Source of the DNA: a virus
Reading direction: 5' to 3' (one strand)
DNA: 60,751 bases
Virus record (IMG/VR): IMGVR_UViG_3300047552_001108
Location: 1-60,751 of that record
Below, piece by piece: positions 21,791 through 30,452 of this stretch. The notes beneath the pieces are model-generated. The model had not been told where the DNA came from. It saw only the letters and a list, made by a program, of their open reading frames with translations, and did no database searches. Every line of letters starts with the position of its first letter. Position 1 is the stretch's first letter. The translations under genes and the position numbers were made by a program.

Positions 21791-23119
21791 ATGAGCAAGC
21801 TGCAGATCGAGTACCGCGAAACCGCCAGTCTCATTCCTTACGCGAGGAACAGCCGAACGCACTCCGACCAACAGGTCGCGCAGATCGCGGCCAGCATCAA
21901 GGAGTTCGGGTTCACCAACCCGATCCTGCTCGGCGACGACGGGGTTCTCATCGCCGGCCACGGCCGTCTGCAGGCCGCGCAGAAGCTTTCGATGGAGCAG
22001 GTGCCCACCATCACCCTGGTTGGCCTGACTGAAGCGCAGCGCCGCGCCCTGGTGATCGCCGACAATCGCATCGCGGAAAACAGCGGGTGGGATTTGGACA
22101 TGCTGCGCGTCGAGTTGGGCGACCTTCAGGTGGCCGAGTTCGACATGTCGCTCCTGGGGTTCGGCGCCGACGAACTGCAGAACCTCTTGGCCCCGACGGG
22201 CATCGAGGGCAACACCGACCCCGACGAGGCCCCGGCCGTGCCGGACCAGCCCGTCTCAGTGCTCGGCGATGTGTGGGTTCTTGGCAAGCACCGGGTGATG
22301 TGCGGTGACAGTCTGTCTGTGGACGCTGTCACGACGCTGATGGGGGGCGCCCTGGCCGACGTTCTCATCACCGACCCGCCGTACAACGTCGCCTACGAGG
22401 GCAAGACGAAGGACGCGCTGAAGATCCAGAATGACTCGATGGACGACGAGTCCTTCCGCCAGTTCTTGCGCGATGCGTTCGTGGCCGCCGACACGGTGAT
22501 GAAGCCGGGGGCGGTGTTCTACATCTGGCACGCCGACAGCGAAGGCTACAACTTCCGTGGCGCCTGCCGCGACGCCGGCTGGAAGGTCCGCCAGTGTCTC
22601 GTGTGGGAGAAGGATTCGATGGTGATGGGCCGCCAGGACTATCACTGGAAGCACGAGCCTTGCCTGTACGGGTGGAAGGACGGCGCCGGCCACCTGTGGG
22701 CCGCTGACCGCAAGCAGACCACGCTTCTGAAGTTCGACCGGCCGAAGCGGAACGACGTCCACCCCACGATGAAGCCCGTGGCGCTCATCGAGTACCAACT
22801 GCTGAACAACACCAAGGGAGGCGACGTTGTCCTCGACCTGTTCGGCGGCTCGGGCACCACGCTGATCGCGGCCGAGAAGAACGGGCGCTACGCCCGCCTG
22901 ATGGAACTGGACCCGAAGTACGTCGACGTCATCGTCACCCGGTGGCAGGCGTTTTCGGGCCTGCACGCGCACCTTGAGTCCGACGGGCGCACGTTCACCG
23001 AGGTCATGGGCGAACGCGCCCCGGGCAAACTGGTGGGCAACGAGGTGGGCAACGTCGACAAGGCCGACGCCAAAAAGGCGAAGAAGGCCAAGCCTGCGAA
23101 GGTCAGTTCAGCGGAATGA
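21791..23119 (+). CDS. ParB-like nuclease domain fused to a DNA adenine methyltransferase
   Basis: 442 residues. Residues 1-95 are ParB/Srx-like (L-I-P-Y-x-x-N-S-R, I-x-E-F-G-F-x-N-P-I, I-A-G-H-G-R-L-x-A-A). Residues ~155-395 are a methyltransferase with D195-P-P-Y198 before the SAM-binding F351-G-G-S-G-T-T357, i.e. beta-class order, usually N6-adenine or N4-cytosine. The tail is Lys/Ala-rich. It is an orphan enzyme, with no restriction partner here. Likely roles are protection against host restriction or regulation. Convergent with 23103, sharing 17 bases. Confidence 0.9.
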   Translation: MSKLQIEYRETASLIPYARNSRTHSDQQVAQIAASIKEFGFTNPILLGDDGVLIAGHGRLQAAQKLSMEQVPTITLVGLTEAQRRALVIADNRIAENSGWDLDMLRVELGDLQVAEFDMSLLGFGADELQNLLAPTGIEGNTDPDEAPAVPDQPVSVLGDVWVLGKHRVMCGDSLSVDAVTTLMGGALADVLITDPPYNVAYEGKTKDALKIQNDSMDDESFRQFLRDAFVAADTVMKPGAVFYIWHADSEGYNFRGACRDAGWKVRQCLVWEKDSMVMGRQDYHWKHEPCLYGWKDGAGHLWAADRKQTTLLKFDRPKRNDVHPTMKPVALIEYQLLNNTKGGDVVLDLFGGSGTTLIAAEKNGRYARLMELDPKYVDVIVTRWQAFSGLHAHLESDGRTFTEVMGERAPGKLVGNEVGNVDKADAKKAKKAKPAKVSSAE

Positions 23120-23564
23120 CCTCGGGAGCGTTCGACTTCACCCGGTTCCTCAGTTTGACGATGCAGCGCTCGTAGATGGAGCGGGGCACAGATTGGCGCT
23201 GCAAATCATGGAACTCGTAAACTTCACGAAACGCCTGCAGTCCCGGGCCGGTGGTGCCCATCTTCCCTGTGCGCTCGAAGCGCTGCGTCGCCTCAAGCAA
23301 CGCCGCCTGGGCGATTTGGGTCGCCTCCAGGGCCTCCGGGCCGACGCCCGACCGAGCCATCGTTTCGCAGAGGTTGTTCATCGCATTGATGTCGTACCAG
23401 TCCTGCAGCGTCGCCACTCCGCTTCGAAACGCCTCGATGGCCGCCAGTTCCCGCATTCGCAACTTGTTCAGTTCGCTCTCGGGGAGCAGCGCGGCGCCCA
23501 TCAGTGCATGCGTCACCGGGTTGATCTCCGTCGTCCAGAACTTGCGACGTGTCCGCTTGCGCAT
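23103..23564 (-). CDS. Conserved phage hypothetical protein
   Basis: 153 residues. It begins M-R-K-R-T-R-R-K and continues with N-P-V-T-H-A, L-R-x-R-E-L-A-A-(I/L)-E-A-F-R, then D-W-Y-D-I-N-A-M-x-N-L-C-E-T-M-A. This pattern occurs in a recognisable set of betaproteobacterial phage proteins of unknown function. Last gene of a five-gene leftward block; no terminator is visible before the convergent methyltransferase gene. Confidence 0.7.
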   Translation of the reverse strand: MRKRTRRKFWTTEINPVTHALMGAALLPESELNKLRMRELAAIEAFRSGVATLQDWYDINAMNNLCETMARSGVGPEALEATQIAQAALLEATQRFERTGKMGTTGPGLQAFREVYEFHDLQRQSVPRSIYERCIVKLRNRVKSNAPEVIPLN

Positions 23565-23566
23565 CG

Positions 23567-23821
23567 TCAGGCCCTCACGCGCTTGGGTTGGCCGGGTTCC
23601 GGTGCGGAAGGGGGCGAGTACGCCTCAACGTACAAGCCCGCGATGGTGTTGCCGTCAGGCCCCTTAACGACCGCCTCCAGGGCGTCGATCCGCACCACCG
23701 TGCCACCGCGCTTGCGCCAGTCCATCAGCAGCGCGTCAAGGTGCGCCTTTGCCTTCTCGACGGGCATGTGGCCCTTCAGCTTCTGCAGCCGGTCCTTGTC
23801 GTGAATCCAAACCGATGCCAT
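23567..23821 (-). CDS. Hypothetical phage protein
   Basis: 84 residues from ATG 23821, overlapping the preceding stop as TGATG. Begins M-A-S-V-W-I-H-D-K-D-R-L; later A-x-L-D-A-L-L-x-D-W-R-K-R-G-G. No family recognised. Translation is coupled to the gene upstream. Confidence 0.6.
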   Translation of the reverse strand: MASVWIHDKDRLQKLKGHMPVEKAKAHLDALLMDWRKRGGTVVRIDALEAVVKGPDGNTIAGLYVEAYSPPSAPEPGQPKRVRA

Positions 23822-24069
23822 CACTTGCCTCCGATGTTGATCAGGCTGTCGCAAGCCGCGCTGAACAAGGCCTTGCCGCTTTCCAGGGTGTGCACCGTAT
23901 CACCGGGCGCCGCCGCGAACAGGTAGGTGGGTGCGCCGATGGTAAGGGCCAAAGCCATCTCCATCGGGGAGGCCCCCAACTCCTGGGCCTTGCTCTCGAT
24001 CACCGGGCGCAGCAGCATCCAGATCGCCTGCACCCGCTCGTGCATCGGGGAGTTCTCGTAGCCGCCCAT
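23821..24069 (-). CDS. Hypothetical phage protein
   Basis: 82 residues from ATG 24069, TGATG-coupled to the upstream gene; a GTG one codon earlier is possible. Mostly helical, with a hydrophobic stretch M-A-L-A-L-T-I-G-A-P-T-Y-L-F. Unrecognised. Confidence 0.55.
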   Translation of the reverse strand: MGGYENSPMHERVQAIWMLLRPVIESKAQELGASPMEMALALTIGAPTYLFAAAPGDTVHTLESGKALFSAACDSLINIGGK

Positions 24070-24419
24070 CACGCAGCCCCCTTCAGGTTGTTCGCCAGGA
24101 TCTCGCGGTAGCGAGATAGCGCCCGAGCGTAGGTGTTCTTGCCGTTGATCGCGTACTCGCCCAGGCCAGCCGCATCGCGCTCCTGCCACAGCTTGTAGAG
24201 CGCCTCGGCGTGCCGGTTGTAGGTGTAGTTCACCGCGCTGGCGAACTGTAGAAGGGGAGGCTCCTTGCCGAGCGCGATCTCGCGCTCCACCACCGACAGC
24301 AACCCGCGCCGTGCAGGCTTGGCAGGCTGCGCCGACTGCTTCTTGGCGATGACCTTGTTCATCAGGGCTGCAAACCCAGGCGGCAGAACCGCCGCGCATG
24401 CCGTGTTCTTGAACTCCAT
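24069..24419 (-). CDS. Hypothetical phage protein
   Basis: 116 residues from ATG 24419, RBS GGAGAAG. The C-terminal half (N-Y-T-Y-N-R-H-A-E-A-L-Y-K-L-W-Q-E-R-D ... Y-A-R-A-L-S-R-Y-R-E-I) is helical and basic. Unrecognised. Second gene of the block started by the promoter at 24577-24605. Confidence 0.6.
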   Translation of the reverse strand: MEFKNTACAAVLPPGFAALMNKVIAKKQSAQPAKPARRGLLSVVEREIALGKEPPLLQFASAVNYTYNRHAEALYKLWQERDAAGLGEYAINGKNTYARALSRYREILANNLKGAA

Positions 24420-24451
24420 GTGCTTCTCCGTAGGGTTGTGGGACGAATCGT

Positions 24452-24544
24452 TCAGACGCCTTGGGCGAAGAACCACGCGAGCATCAGTCCGAGGCCAATC
24501 GCGGTGGCTACATCGCCAAGGGTGGTTCTGCGGGGCTTTCTCAT
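24452..24544 (-). CDS. 30-residue membrane peptide
   Basis: Begins M-R-K-P-R-R-T-T and continues into one hydrophobic helix ending A-W-F-F-A-Q-G-V. GGAGAAG lies 7 bases before the ATG. It is the first reading frame after the leftward promoter, which supports expression. Function unknown. Confidence 0.5.
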   Translation of the reverse strand: MRKPRRTTLGDVATAIGLGLMLAWFFAQGV

Positions 24545-24561
24545 CGGGGCTTCTCCGTTGG

Positions 24562-24629
24562 TGTTACGATGGTGACACTGTTGCTCCATTTCGGACGGAA
24601 AGCAAGCGAAATGTGTCACCGGAGTGATA
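24562..24629. promoter_or_regulatory. Operator pair between the 24.5-kb block and terminase
   Basis: TGTTACGATGGTGACA (24562-24577) and TGTCACCGGAGTGATA (24614-24629), starts exactly 52 bp apart as at 39375/39427. The right site covers the GGAG Shine-Dalgarno of the terminase small subunit. TTTCGGACGGAAA (24589-24601) lies between them. Confidence 0.7.
24577..24605 (-). promoter_or_regulatory. Leftward promoter of the 23.1-24.5 kb block
   Basis: -35 TTGCTT (24600-24605), 17-bp spacer, -10 AACAGT (24577-24582) on the minus strand. The operator starts on the last base of the -10. Near copy of the promoter at 39390-39418. Confidence 0.6.
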
Positions 24630-24632
24630 TTC

Positions 24633-25109
24633 ATGCCAAGTAAGCGAGAACCCAAAGTGGCCGGGGCGACCGTGTCCCCGCCGCCGGCCGTTCCCCCACG
24701 CATTAAAAGTCGACGGGCGAACGGCACCCAGGCGCCTCATGTGCCGACGGACCTTTCGCGCCGCACGGTGCAGCTGGGGATGTTCATCGGCTACACGCAC
24801 GAGCAGATCGCCCGCCTGATCGAGGTGGACGAAAAGACGCTGCGGGCGCACTACCCGGACGAGTTGGCGCGGGGTGCCGAGAAGATCGGGCAGGCGGTGG
24901 CCGGCAACCTTGTGAACATCGCTCTGCAGACGCAGGACCGGAAGGCGGCGCTGACGGCCGCGATCTTCATCTGCAAGACGCGCCTGCAGTGGCGTCAGGC
25001 TGATGCGTTCAGCGCGGAGGCAGAGGCCAAGATTAAGCGGGCAGAGGACGGCGAGGAAACCGTGACGGTCACGCTCAAGATCGGAGACCGCGAAACCACC
25101 GACGACTGA
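24633..25109 (+). CDS. terS: Terminase small subunit
   Basis: 158 residues from ATG 24633, with GGAG 8 bases upstream inside an operator; a GTG at 24624 is in frame but lies within the operator. The N-terminal 35 residues are basic and Pro-rich. Residues ~45-80 form an HTH (V-Q-L-G-M-F-I-G-Y-T-H-E-Q-I-A-R-L-I-E-V-D-E-K-T-L). A helical oligomerisation part and an acidic tail follow. It recognises pac/cos DNA and hands it to TerL, whose start overlaps its stop by one base. Confidence 0.8.
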   Translation: MPSKREPKVAGATVSPPPAVPPRIKSRRANGTQAPHVPTDLSRRTVQLGMFIGYTHEQIARLIEVDEKTLRAHYPDELARGAEKIGQAVAGNLVNIALQTQDRKAALTAAIFICKTRLQWRQADAFSAEAEAKIKRAEDGEETVTVTLKIGDRETTDD

Positions 25110-26371
25110 TGCACATCGTCTACGAGCGGCCCTGGTTGTACCCCGCGCAGCAGAAGGCCATCTTCGACGCAGTCGACTACGCGGGGGAACTGGCCCGCTA
25201 CGCGATCATCGAGGCCTCGACGAAGGCCGGCAAGACCGTCGGCTGTATGGCGTGGCTGACCGAGCAGGCGTTCGTTCACGGCAAGCCGGGGCGCAACTAC
25301 TGGTGGGTGGCCCCGGTGTATCCCCAGGCCAAGATCGCGTTCCGGCGGATCAAGCGCGGCTTGCCGAAGGCCGTCTACGTCGCCAACGAGACCGAACTGA
25401 CCATCACCCTGGCGAACGGCTCGGTGATGTGGTTCAAGTCCGCCGAGAAGCCCGACAACCTCTACGGTGAGGACGTCTACGCCGCCGTGGTGGACGAGGC
25501 CAGCCGGTGCCGCGAGGACTCGTGGATCGCCGTGCGTTCGACGCTGACGGCCACCCGGGGCAAGGTCCGCATCATCGGGAACGTCAAGGGCCGCACCAAC
25601 TGGCACTACCAGATGGCCCGCAAGGCCGAGGCCGGCGCCCCAGGCATGGCCTACGCCAAGCTGACCGCCTACGACGCGGTGGCAGGCGGCGTGCTGGACG
25701 CCAAGGAGATCGAGGACGCCAAGAGCCTCCTGCCGGAGAAGGTGTTCCGCGAGTTGTACCTCGCCGAGCCATCCGACGACGAGGGCAACCCCTTTGGCCT
25801 GAAGTACATCGACGCCTGCCTGCAGCCGCTCTCCGACGGCGTGCCGGTCGCCATCGGCGTGGACCTCGCCAAGTCCACCGACTGGTGCGTGGTGGTCGCC
25901 CTGGACCGCGACGGGCGCGTCTGCGGCTTCGACCGATGGCAGGGGCCGTGGGAAACCACCGAGACTCGAATCCTCAATCTCATCGGCCGGTGCCCGAGTC
26001 TCATCGACTCCACGGGCGTCGGCGACCCCATCGTCGAGCGCCTGCAGAAAAAACGCCGGAATGTCACGGGTTACACTTTCTCATCGTCGAGCAAGCAGAA
26101 GCTCATGGAGGGGTTGGCGGTTGCCATCCAGACCGGCGCGGTTGGGTTCCCAGACGGCCCAATCAAGTCGGAACTGCAGTTGTTCGAGTACCAGTACACC
26201 CGCACGGGCGTGAAGTACTCGGCTCCTGACGGCTACCACGATGACTGCGTGATGGCCCTGGCCCTGGCAGTGGAGCAATACCGGCTGGTCAACCCGTTTG
26301 TGCGCAACGCGAAGCCCGGTGGCGGTTCACGCATCAGTCCGTGGCTTGGCGCGATGGCAGGAGATGAATGA
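25109..26371 (+). CDS. terL: Terminase large subunit
   Basis: 420 residues. ATPase: atypical Walker A S37-T-K-A-G-K-T43, Walker B V-V-D129-E130. RNase H-like nuclease: D252 (G-V-D-L-A-K-S), D300 (L-I-D-S-T-G-V-G-D), D378/D379 (Y-H-D-D-C-V-M-A-L-A-L-A). It powers DNA packaging through the portal and cuts the concatemer. Immediately followed by the portal gene with overlapping stop and start. Confidence 0.93.
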   Translation: MHIVYERPWLYPAQQKAIFDAVDYAGELARYAIIEASTKAGKTVGCMAWLTEQAFVHGKPGRNYWWVAPVYPQAKIAFRRIKRGLPKAVYVANETELTITLANGSVMWFKSAEKPDNLYGEDVYAAVVDEASRCREDSWIAVRSTLTATRGKVRIIGNVKGRTNWHYQMARKAEAGAPGMAYAKLTAYDAVAGGVLDAKEIEDAKSLLPEKVFRELYLAEPSDDEGNPFGLKYIDACLQPLSDGVPVAIGVDLAKSTDWCVVVALDRDGRVCGFDRWQGPWETTETRILNLIGRCPSLIDSTGVGDPIVERLQKKRRNVTGYTFSSSSKQKLMEGLAVAIQTGAVGFPDGPIKSELQLFEYQYTRTGVKYSAPDGYHDDCVMALALAVEQYRLVNPFVRNAKPGGGSRISPWLGAMAGDE

Positions 26372-27693
26372 TGGCGGACAACGCCTACAAGCTGAAATTC
26401 GACCCGGCCGCCATCGGCCAAACCGGCCTCCGACAGTTCGGTGGCTACGTCGTCGACGAGTTCCTGAAGGAACTGCGAGGCATGAACGCCTCGCGCATCT
26501 ACCGCGAGATGAGCGACAACGACCCCATCGTCGGGGCCGTGACCTTCGCCATTTCGATGCTGGTGCGCCAAACCAAGTGGCGCGTGCAGGCCGCCGACGA
26601 ATCCGGCGAGGCCGATGAGGCCAAGGTGTTCGTCGAGCAGGTGATGGACGACATGAGCGTGCCGTGGTCTACCGTGATCACCGAGGCCTGCTCGATGTTC
26701 GTCTACGGTTTCGCGCCGATGGAGATCATCTGGAAGAAGCGCGGCGGCACCGATGCGCGGGACGGTTCGTCCCGTTCGCGCTTCGACGACGGTCGCATCG
26801 GCATCCGCAACATCAGCCTGCGTGCCCAGAACACCATCATCAAGTGGGAGTTCGACCCCGAGGACGGTTCCGTCATGGGCATGTGGCAGCAGCCCTGGTC
26901 CGGCTCGATGGTGATGATCCCCATCGAGAAGCTGCTGCTGTTCCGCACCACCGACGAGAAGAACAACCCCGAGGGCCGCAGCGTCCTGCGCAACGCCTAC
27001 CGGGCGTGGTTTTTCAAGAAGCGCATCGAGGAAATCGAGGGCATCGGCATCGAACGCGATCTGGCCGGCCTGCCCGTGGCTATGATCCCGGGCGAGTACT
27101 TCGACCCGTCCGCAGACGCGCAGCAGAAGCAGACCCTGGCCGCGTGGCAGCGCCTCGTCACCCAGGTGCGCCGCGACATGCAGGAGGGCATCCTCCTGCC
27201 GTCCGACCGCGACCAGTCCGGCAACCTGCTGTTCGACTTCAAGCTGCTGTCCACGGGCGGCAGCCGCACGTTCGACACCACCAAGGTCATCGACCGCTAC
27301 AACCGCGCCATCGCCACCTCGGTCCTGGCCGACTTCATCTTCCTGGGCCAGCAATCCGTCGGTTCCTTCGCGCTGTCGTCCGACAAAACCGCGCTGTTCG
27401 CCACCGCCATCGGGGCGTTCCAGCAGTCCATGGCCGACGTGTTCAACCGCCACCTGTTGCCCCGCCTGTGGGCGCTCAACGGCCTCGACCCGTTGGTGAT
27501 GCCGACGCTCGTTCCGGGCGATCTGGAGAAGCAGAACCTCAGTGAGGTGTCCACGTTCATCCAGTCTCTCACCGCAGCCGGCGCAATGATGTTCCCCGAC
27601 CGCGAACTCGAAAATCACCTGCGCGAACTCGCCGGCCTGCCGCTGGCGCCCGAGGATGGCCCGGAACTCACCGTGCCCGATGCGTCGGAGTGA
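26368..27693 (+). CDS. Portal protein
   Basis: 441 residues; ATG 26368 and 26371 are adjacent, GGAG upstream. It has the portal pattern S-D-N-D-P-I-V-G-A-V, then a long central wing (F-V-Y-G-F-A-P-M-E-I-I-W), a clip-like region with R-N-A-Y-R-A-W-F-F-K, and a C-terminal helical crown ending in an acidic tail. It forms the dodecameric DNA gate at one capsid vertex. The capsid gene is 21 kb away; fibres, lysis and a leftward block intervene. Confidence 0.88.
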   Translation: MMADNAYKLKFDPAAIGQTGLRQFGGYVVDEFLKELRGMNASRIYREMSDNDPIVGAVTFAISMLVRQTKWRVQAADESGEADEAKVFVEQVMDDMSVPWSTVITEACSMFVYGFAPMEIIWKKRGGTDARDGSSRSRFDDGRIGIRNISLRAQNTIIKWEFDPEDGSVMGMWQQPWSGSMVMIPIEKLLLFRTTDEKNNPEGRSVLRNAYRAWFFKKRIEEIEGIGIERDLAGLPVAMIPGEYFDPSADAQQKQTLAAWQRLVTQVRRDMQEGILLPSDRDQSGNLLFDFKLLSTGGSRTFDTTKVIDRYNRAIATSVLADFIFLGQQSVGSFALSSDKTALFATAIGAFQQSMADVFNRHLLPRLWALNGLDPLVMPTLVPGDLEKQNLSEVSTFIQSLTAAGAMMFPDRELENHLRELAGLPLAPEDGPELTVPDASE

Positions 27694-27733
27694 TCGCCGT
27701 CGATGAGAATCCACGCCAAGGAGTGAACCCACG

Positions 27734-28069
27734 ATGACCACCGAGCGGATTCGACTCGTTCAGGGCGACACCGGCCCGCAAATCCGAGTTTTGCTGACCG
27801 ATGAGACGAGCGGCGACCCCATCGACTTGACGGGGGCGACCGTGACGATGCATTTCCGCGCCACCGACACCACCACGGTGCTGTTCTCACGGCAGGCATA
27901 CCTCCCGAACCCTGGCGCAGGCGAGGCCGTGTTCCAGTTTCAGACGGGCGACCTCGACCAGCCCGAGGGCAGCTACGAGGCCGAGGTTGAGGTTCACAAC
28001 ACCTCCACCGGCTTTCGGCAGACGGTCTACGACCTGCTCAAGTTCAAGCTGCGGGCGGACTTTGCGTGA
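27734..28069 (+). CDS. BppU-like N-terminal domain structural protein
   Basis: 111 residues, a single beta-sandwich with I-R-L-V-Q-G-D-T-G-P-Q-I-x-V-x-L-T-D, P-I-D-L-T-G-A-T-V-x-M-x-F, and D-x-P-E-G-x-Y-x-A-E-V-E. This is the fold and order of the BppU N-terminal domain that anchors receptor-binding modules to phage tails. It precedes the repeat protein and fibre genes, so a fibre-attachment role is likely. Confidence 0.7.
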   Translation: MTTERIRLVQGDTGPQIRVLLTDETSGDPIDLTGATVTMHFRATDTTTVLFSRQAYLPNPGAGEAVFQFQTGDLDQPEGSYEAEVEVHNTSTGFRQTVYDLLKFKLRADFA

Positions 28070-29940
28070 AGCTGTCGGCCGCATGGTCCAAGATTCGGGC
28101 CGCCGTGTCGGCCACCACGATCAACGGCGCGGTCTCCGCGTCGACGATCAGCGCCAGCGTGCGCGCCTCGGTGATCGCGCTGGTCGCCCAGGTTGGCATC
28201 TTCCTCAAGTTCATCGAACGCCAGGACGCGGCAGCAGCGTCTGACCGTTTCGCGCACGAGTTCGGCAAGAACGCTGCTGACGCCGCTGCTGCTGTCGATA
28301 GGTTCGTGGCCGAATTCGGCCTGGGCAAGTTCGACCCGGCTTCCGTCACAGAAGCGCTGCGCATGGATCTGCAGCGTGCCCTGTCCGATGCCGGGTACAC
28401 CACCGACTCGGTGGCGAATGCGCTCGGAAAGGCTCTGGCGGACGGCGGCGCTGCTGCTGATGCGTTCGCAGGTGCCGTGGGCAAGGCGCTCGTTGACGCC
28501 GCCACGGTGCTGGACGCCCAGGCGCTGTCCGCCGGCAAGAGCCTGACGGACGCTGCCGCCCTCATCGATGCGGTGCGGGCCGACTTCGCCAAGTCCCTGT
28601 TCGATGCTGCTGGCCTGTCCGACCACGTTGCCCGCGACTACGGGCTGAACAAGGCCGACACGGGCCTCGTGGTGGATCGGCTGGCCCTGCACCTCACCAA
28701 GCCCGCCATGAGCGACGCTGGGGCCTTCGCCGACGTCCTGGCCGCCGACTTCTTCAAGGCTGCCACCGAGGTGGCGCTGTTGGAGGATCAGCAGCGCCGG
28801 GACTTCGCTAAGACCCTGGTCGATGTGATCGCTGTCACAGATGACGTCGACGGCGAGGCCTCGGTTCAAGACGACCAAGAGGTGTCATTCGTCAAGGTGA
28901 TGAGCAGCGTCTCCCGTATCGGGGACGCGCTGGACCGGCAGGTGGACTACCGGCGCAGTTTCAACGAGGCTCCCTTCGCCGACGACCGCGTGGTGTTCGA
29001 CGCCACCAAGGCCCTGGTGGACGCGGCGTTCACGGCCGACCAGCTGCAGGCCGACACCATCAAGACCCTGGTTGACGTCGCGGCGGCTCTCGACGCCCAC
29101 GCGCTGGCCCTGTCGCGCTTCCTGGCGGATGGGGCTGCCACCACCGACCAGCACCGCTTCGACACGGCCAAGGTCGCCCAGGATGCGGCCTCTATGGCCG
29201 ACGCCACCGCACGAGACACCGGGAAGGCTGCGGCTGACACTGCAGGGGTCGCCGAGGCTCGCAGCATCTCGTCCACCAAGCCCCAGGCTGACGCAGCCTC
29301 CGCGCAGGACAGCCACACGCTCACGCCGGGGAAGGTGCAGCAGGACTCAGCGTCCGCAGCCGACGACAGCACGCACGAGTTCGGCAAGAACCCGAGCGAA
29401 GCGCCCGTCGCGCACGACGCCACGGCCTTCGACCTCGCAACCTCGCGTGCCGACTATGCGTTCACCTTGGACCTCGCGGCGTTTTCCTTCAGCCGTCCTG
29501 CTGTGGATGCTGCGTCGGTCGGGGACCAGCCTGTGCGCTCTATTGGCCGAGCGCCAAGCGACCAAGCGGGGACCATCGATTTCGCCTTCCGCGACACGGG
29601 AAAGGCCCTGTTCGACACGCCAAGTGTCACCGACGCGATTGCGAGGTCGCTGTCCACCACGTTCTCATCTGCCGCCGCCATCGGCGACTCGATCTTCATC
29701 TTCCTTTCTTACGTCCGTGATGCGTCCGATCTTGCCCTCGTGATAGACGGCAAAATTCTCACGGTCGCCAAGGCCCTGCTTGACGCGGCACAAGTGGGCG
29801 ACTTCTCCACTCGCGCCGATGGCAAGGGTTTGTCTCACACGGCCTCGATTTCCGACGCGGGGTCGCTGCTGGCTCAGGGGTACACCTCTGATCCGTTCTA
29901 CTTTGCGGGCGACTTCGTCGGGGCGTCCAGAACCTTTTGA
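28066..29940 (+). CDS. 18-residue-repeat structural protein
   Basis: 624 residues. Nearly the whole chain (about residues 55-600) is a tandem array with an 18-residue period, consensus (G/x)-K-x-(L/x)-x-D-x-A-x-x-x-D-x-x-x-x-D-x. The Lys and Asp positions are strongly kept, as in G-K-A-L-V-D-A-A-T-V-L-D-A-Q and A-K-S-L-F-D-A-A-G-L-S-D-H. The N-terminus has four V-S-A-like short repeats. No cysteine, no signal peptide. The context (BppU-like gene before, fibre genes after) suggests a virion fibre or rod. Family name unknown to me. Confidence 0.7.
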   Translation: MKLSAAWSKIRAAVSATTINGAVSASTISASVRASVIALVAQVGIFLKFIERQDAAAASDRFAHEFGKNAADAAAAVDRFVAEFGLGKFDPASVTEALRMDLQRALSDAGYTTDSVANALGKALADGGAAADAFAGAVGKALVDAATVLDAQALSAGKSLTDAAALIDAVRADFAKSLFDAAGLSDHVARDYGLNKADTGLVVDRLALHLTKPAMSDAGAFADVLAADFFKAATEVALLEDQQRRDFAKTLVDVIAVTDDVDGEASVQDDQEVSFVKVMSSVSRIGDALDRQVDYRRSFNEAPFADDRVVFDATKALVDAAFTADQLQADTIKTLVDVAAALDAHALALSRFLADGAATTDQHRFDTAKVAQDAASMADATARDTGKAAADTAGVAEARSISSTKPQADAASAQDSHTLTPGKVQQDSASAADDSTHEFGKNPSEAPVAHDATAFDLATSRADYAFTLDLAAFSFSRPAVDAASVGDQPVRSIGRAPSDQAGTIDFAFRDTGKALFDTPSVTDAIARSLSTTFSSAAAIGDSIFIFLSYVRDASDLALVIDGKILTVAKALLDAAQVGDFSTRADGKGLSHTASISDAGSLLAQGYTSDPFYFAGDFVGASRTF

Positions 29941-29952
29941 GGAATCATCACC

Positions 29953-30411
29953 ATGATCAATGAAAACCTGAAGCTCCGTGGCGATGTGAACATCGTCCTG
30001 CGCGACAAGGACGGCAACGTCAAGGACGAGCGCGAAATCAAGAACCTCGTGGTCAACGCGGGGCTTGCCTACATCGCCAGCCGCATGGTCGGCACTGCCA
30101 AGGCGGTCATGTCTCACATGGGCCTGGGCGCAGGCACCACAGCGGCCGGAGCCGCTCAGACTGACCTCGTGTCGATGCTCGGCGCACGCGAAGCCCTGGA
30201 CTCCACCACCATCGCTGGCGTCAACAGCGCGAAGGTCGTGTACGTCTCCTCGTTCGAGGCCGGTGATGCCACGGGCGCCGTGACTGAGGCTGGCATTTTC
30301 AACGCTGCCGTCGGCGGCGACATGCTGTGCCGCACCGTGTTCGCGGTGGTCAACAAGGCAGCGGACGACACGATGACGGTCACTTGGACCATCACCCTCA
30401 ACGCAGCCTAA
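29953..30411 (+). CDS. Conserved phage virion protein
   Basis: 152 residues, RBS GAGGAATC. Recognisable order: N-L-K-L-R-G-D-(V/L)-N-I-V-L-x-D, I-K-N-L-V-V-N-A-G, Y-I-A-S-R-M, M-S-H-M-G-L-G-x-G-T-T-A-A, then T-E-A-G-I-F-N-A-A, ending T-M-T-V-T-W-T-I-T-L. This beta-rich family is common in phage tail-fibre clusters; biochemical role unknown. Confidence 0.75.
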   Translation: MINENLKLRGDVNIVLRDKDGNVKDEREIKNLVVNAGLAYIASRMVGTAKAVMSHMGLGAGTTAAGAAQTDLVSMLGAREALDSTTIAGVNSAKVVYVSSFEAGDATGAVTEAGIFNAAVGGDMLCRTVFAVVNKAADDTMTVTWTITLNAA

Positions 30412-30452
30412 TTCCAGGCCCAGCGGGGGCCGCATGACCTGAGAGACTGAGC

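Noticed and set aside
26233-27741. Minus-strand 502-residue frame opposite the portal
   Set aside because: Antisense shadow with no start signal; the portal frame is conserved.
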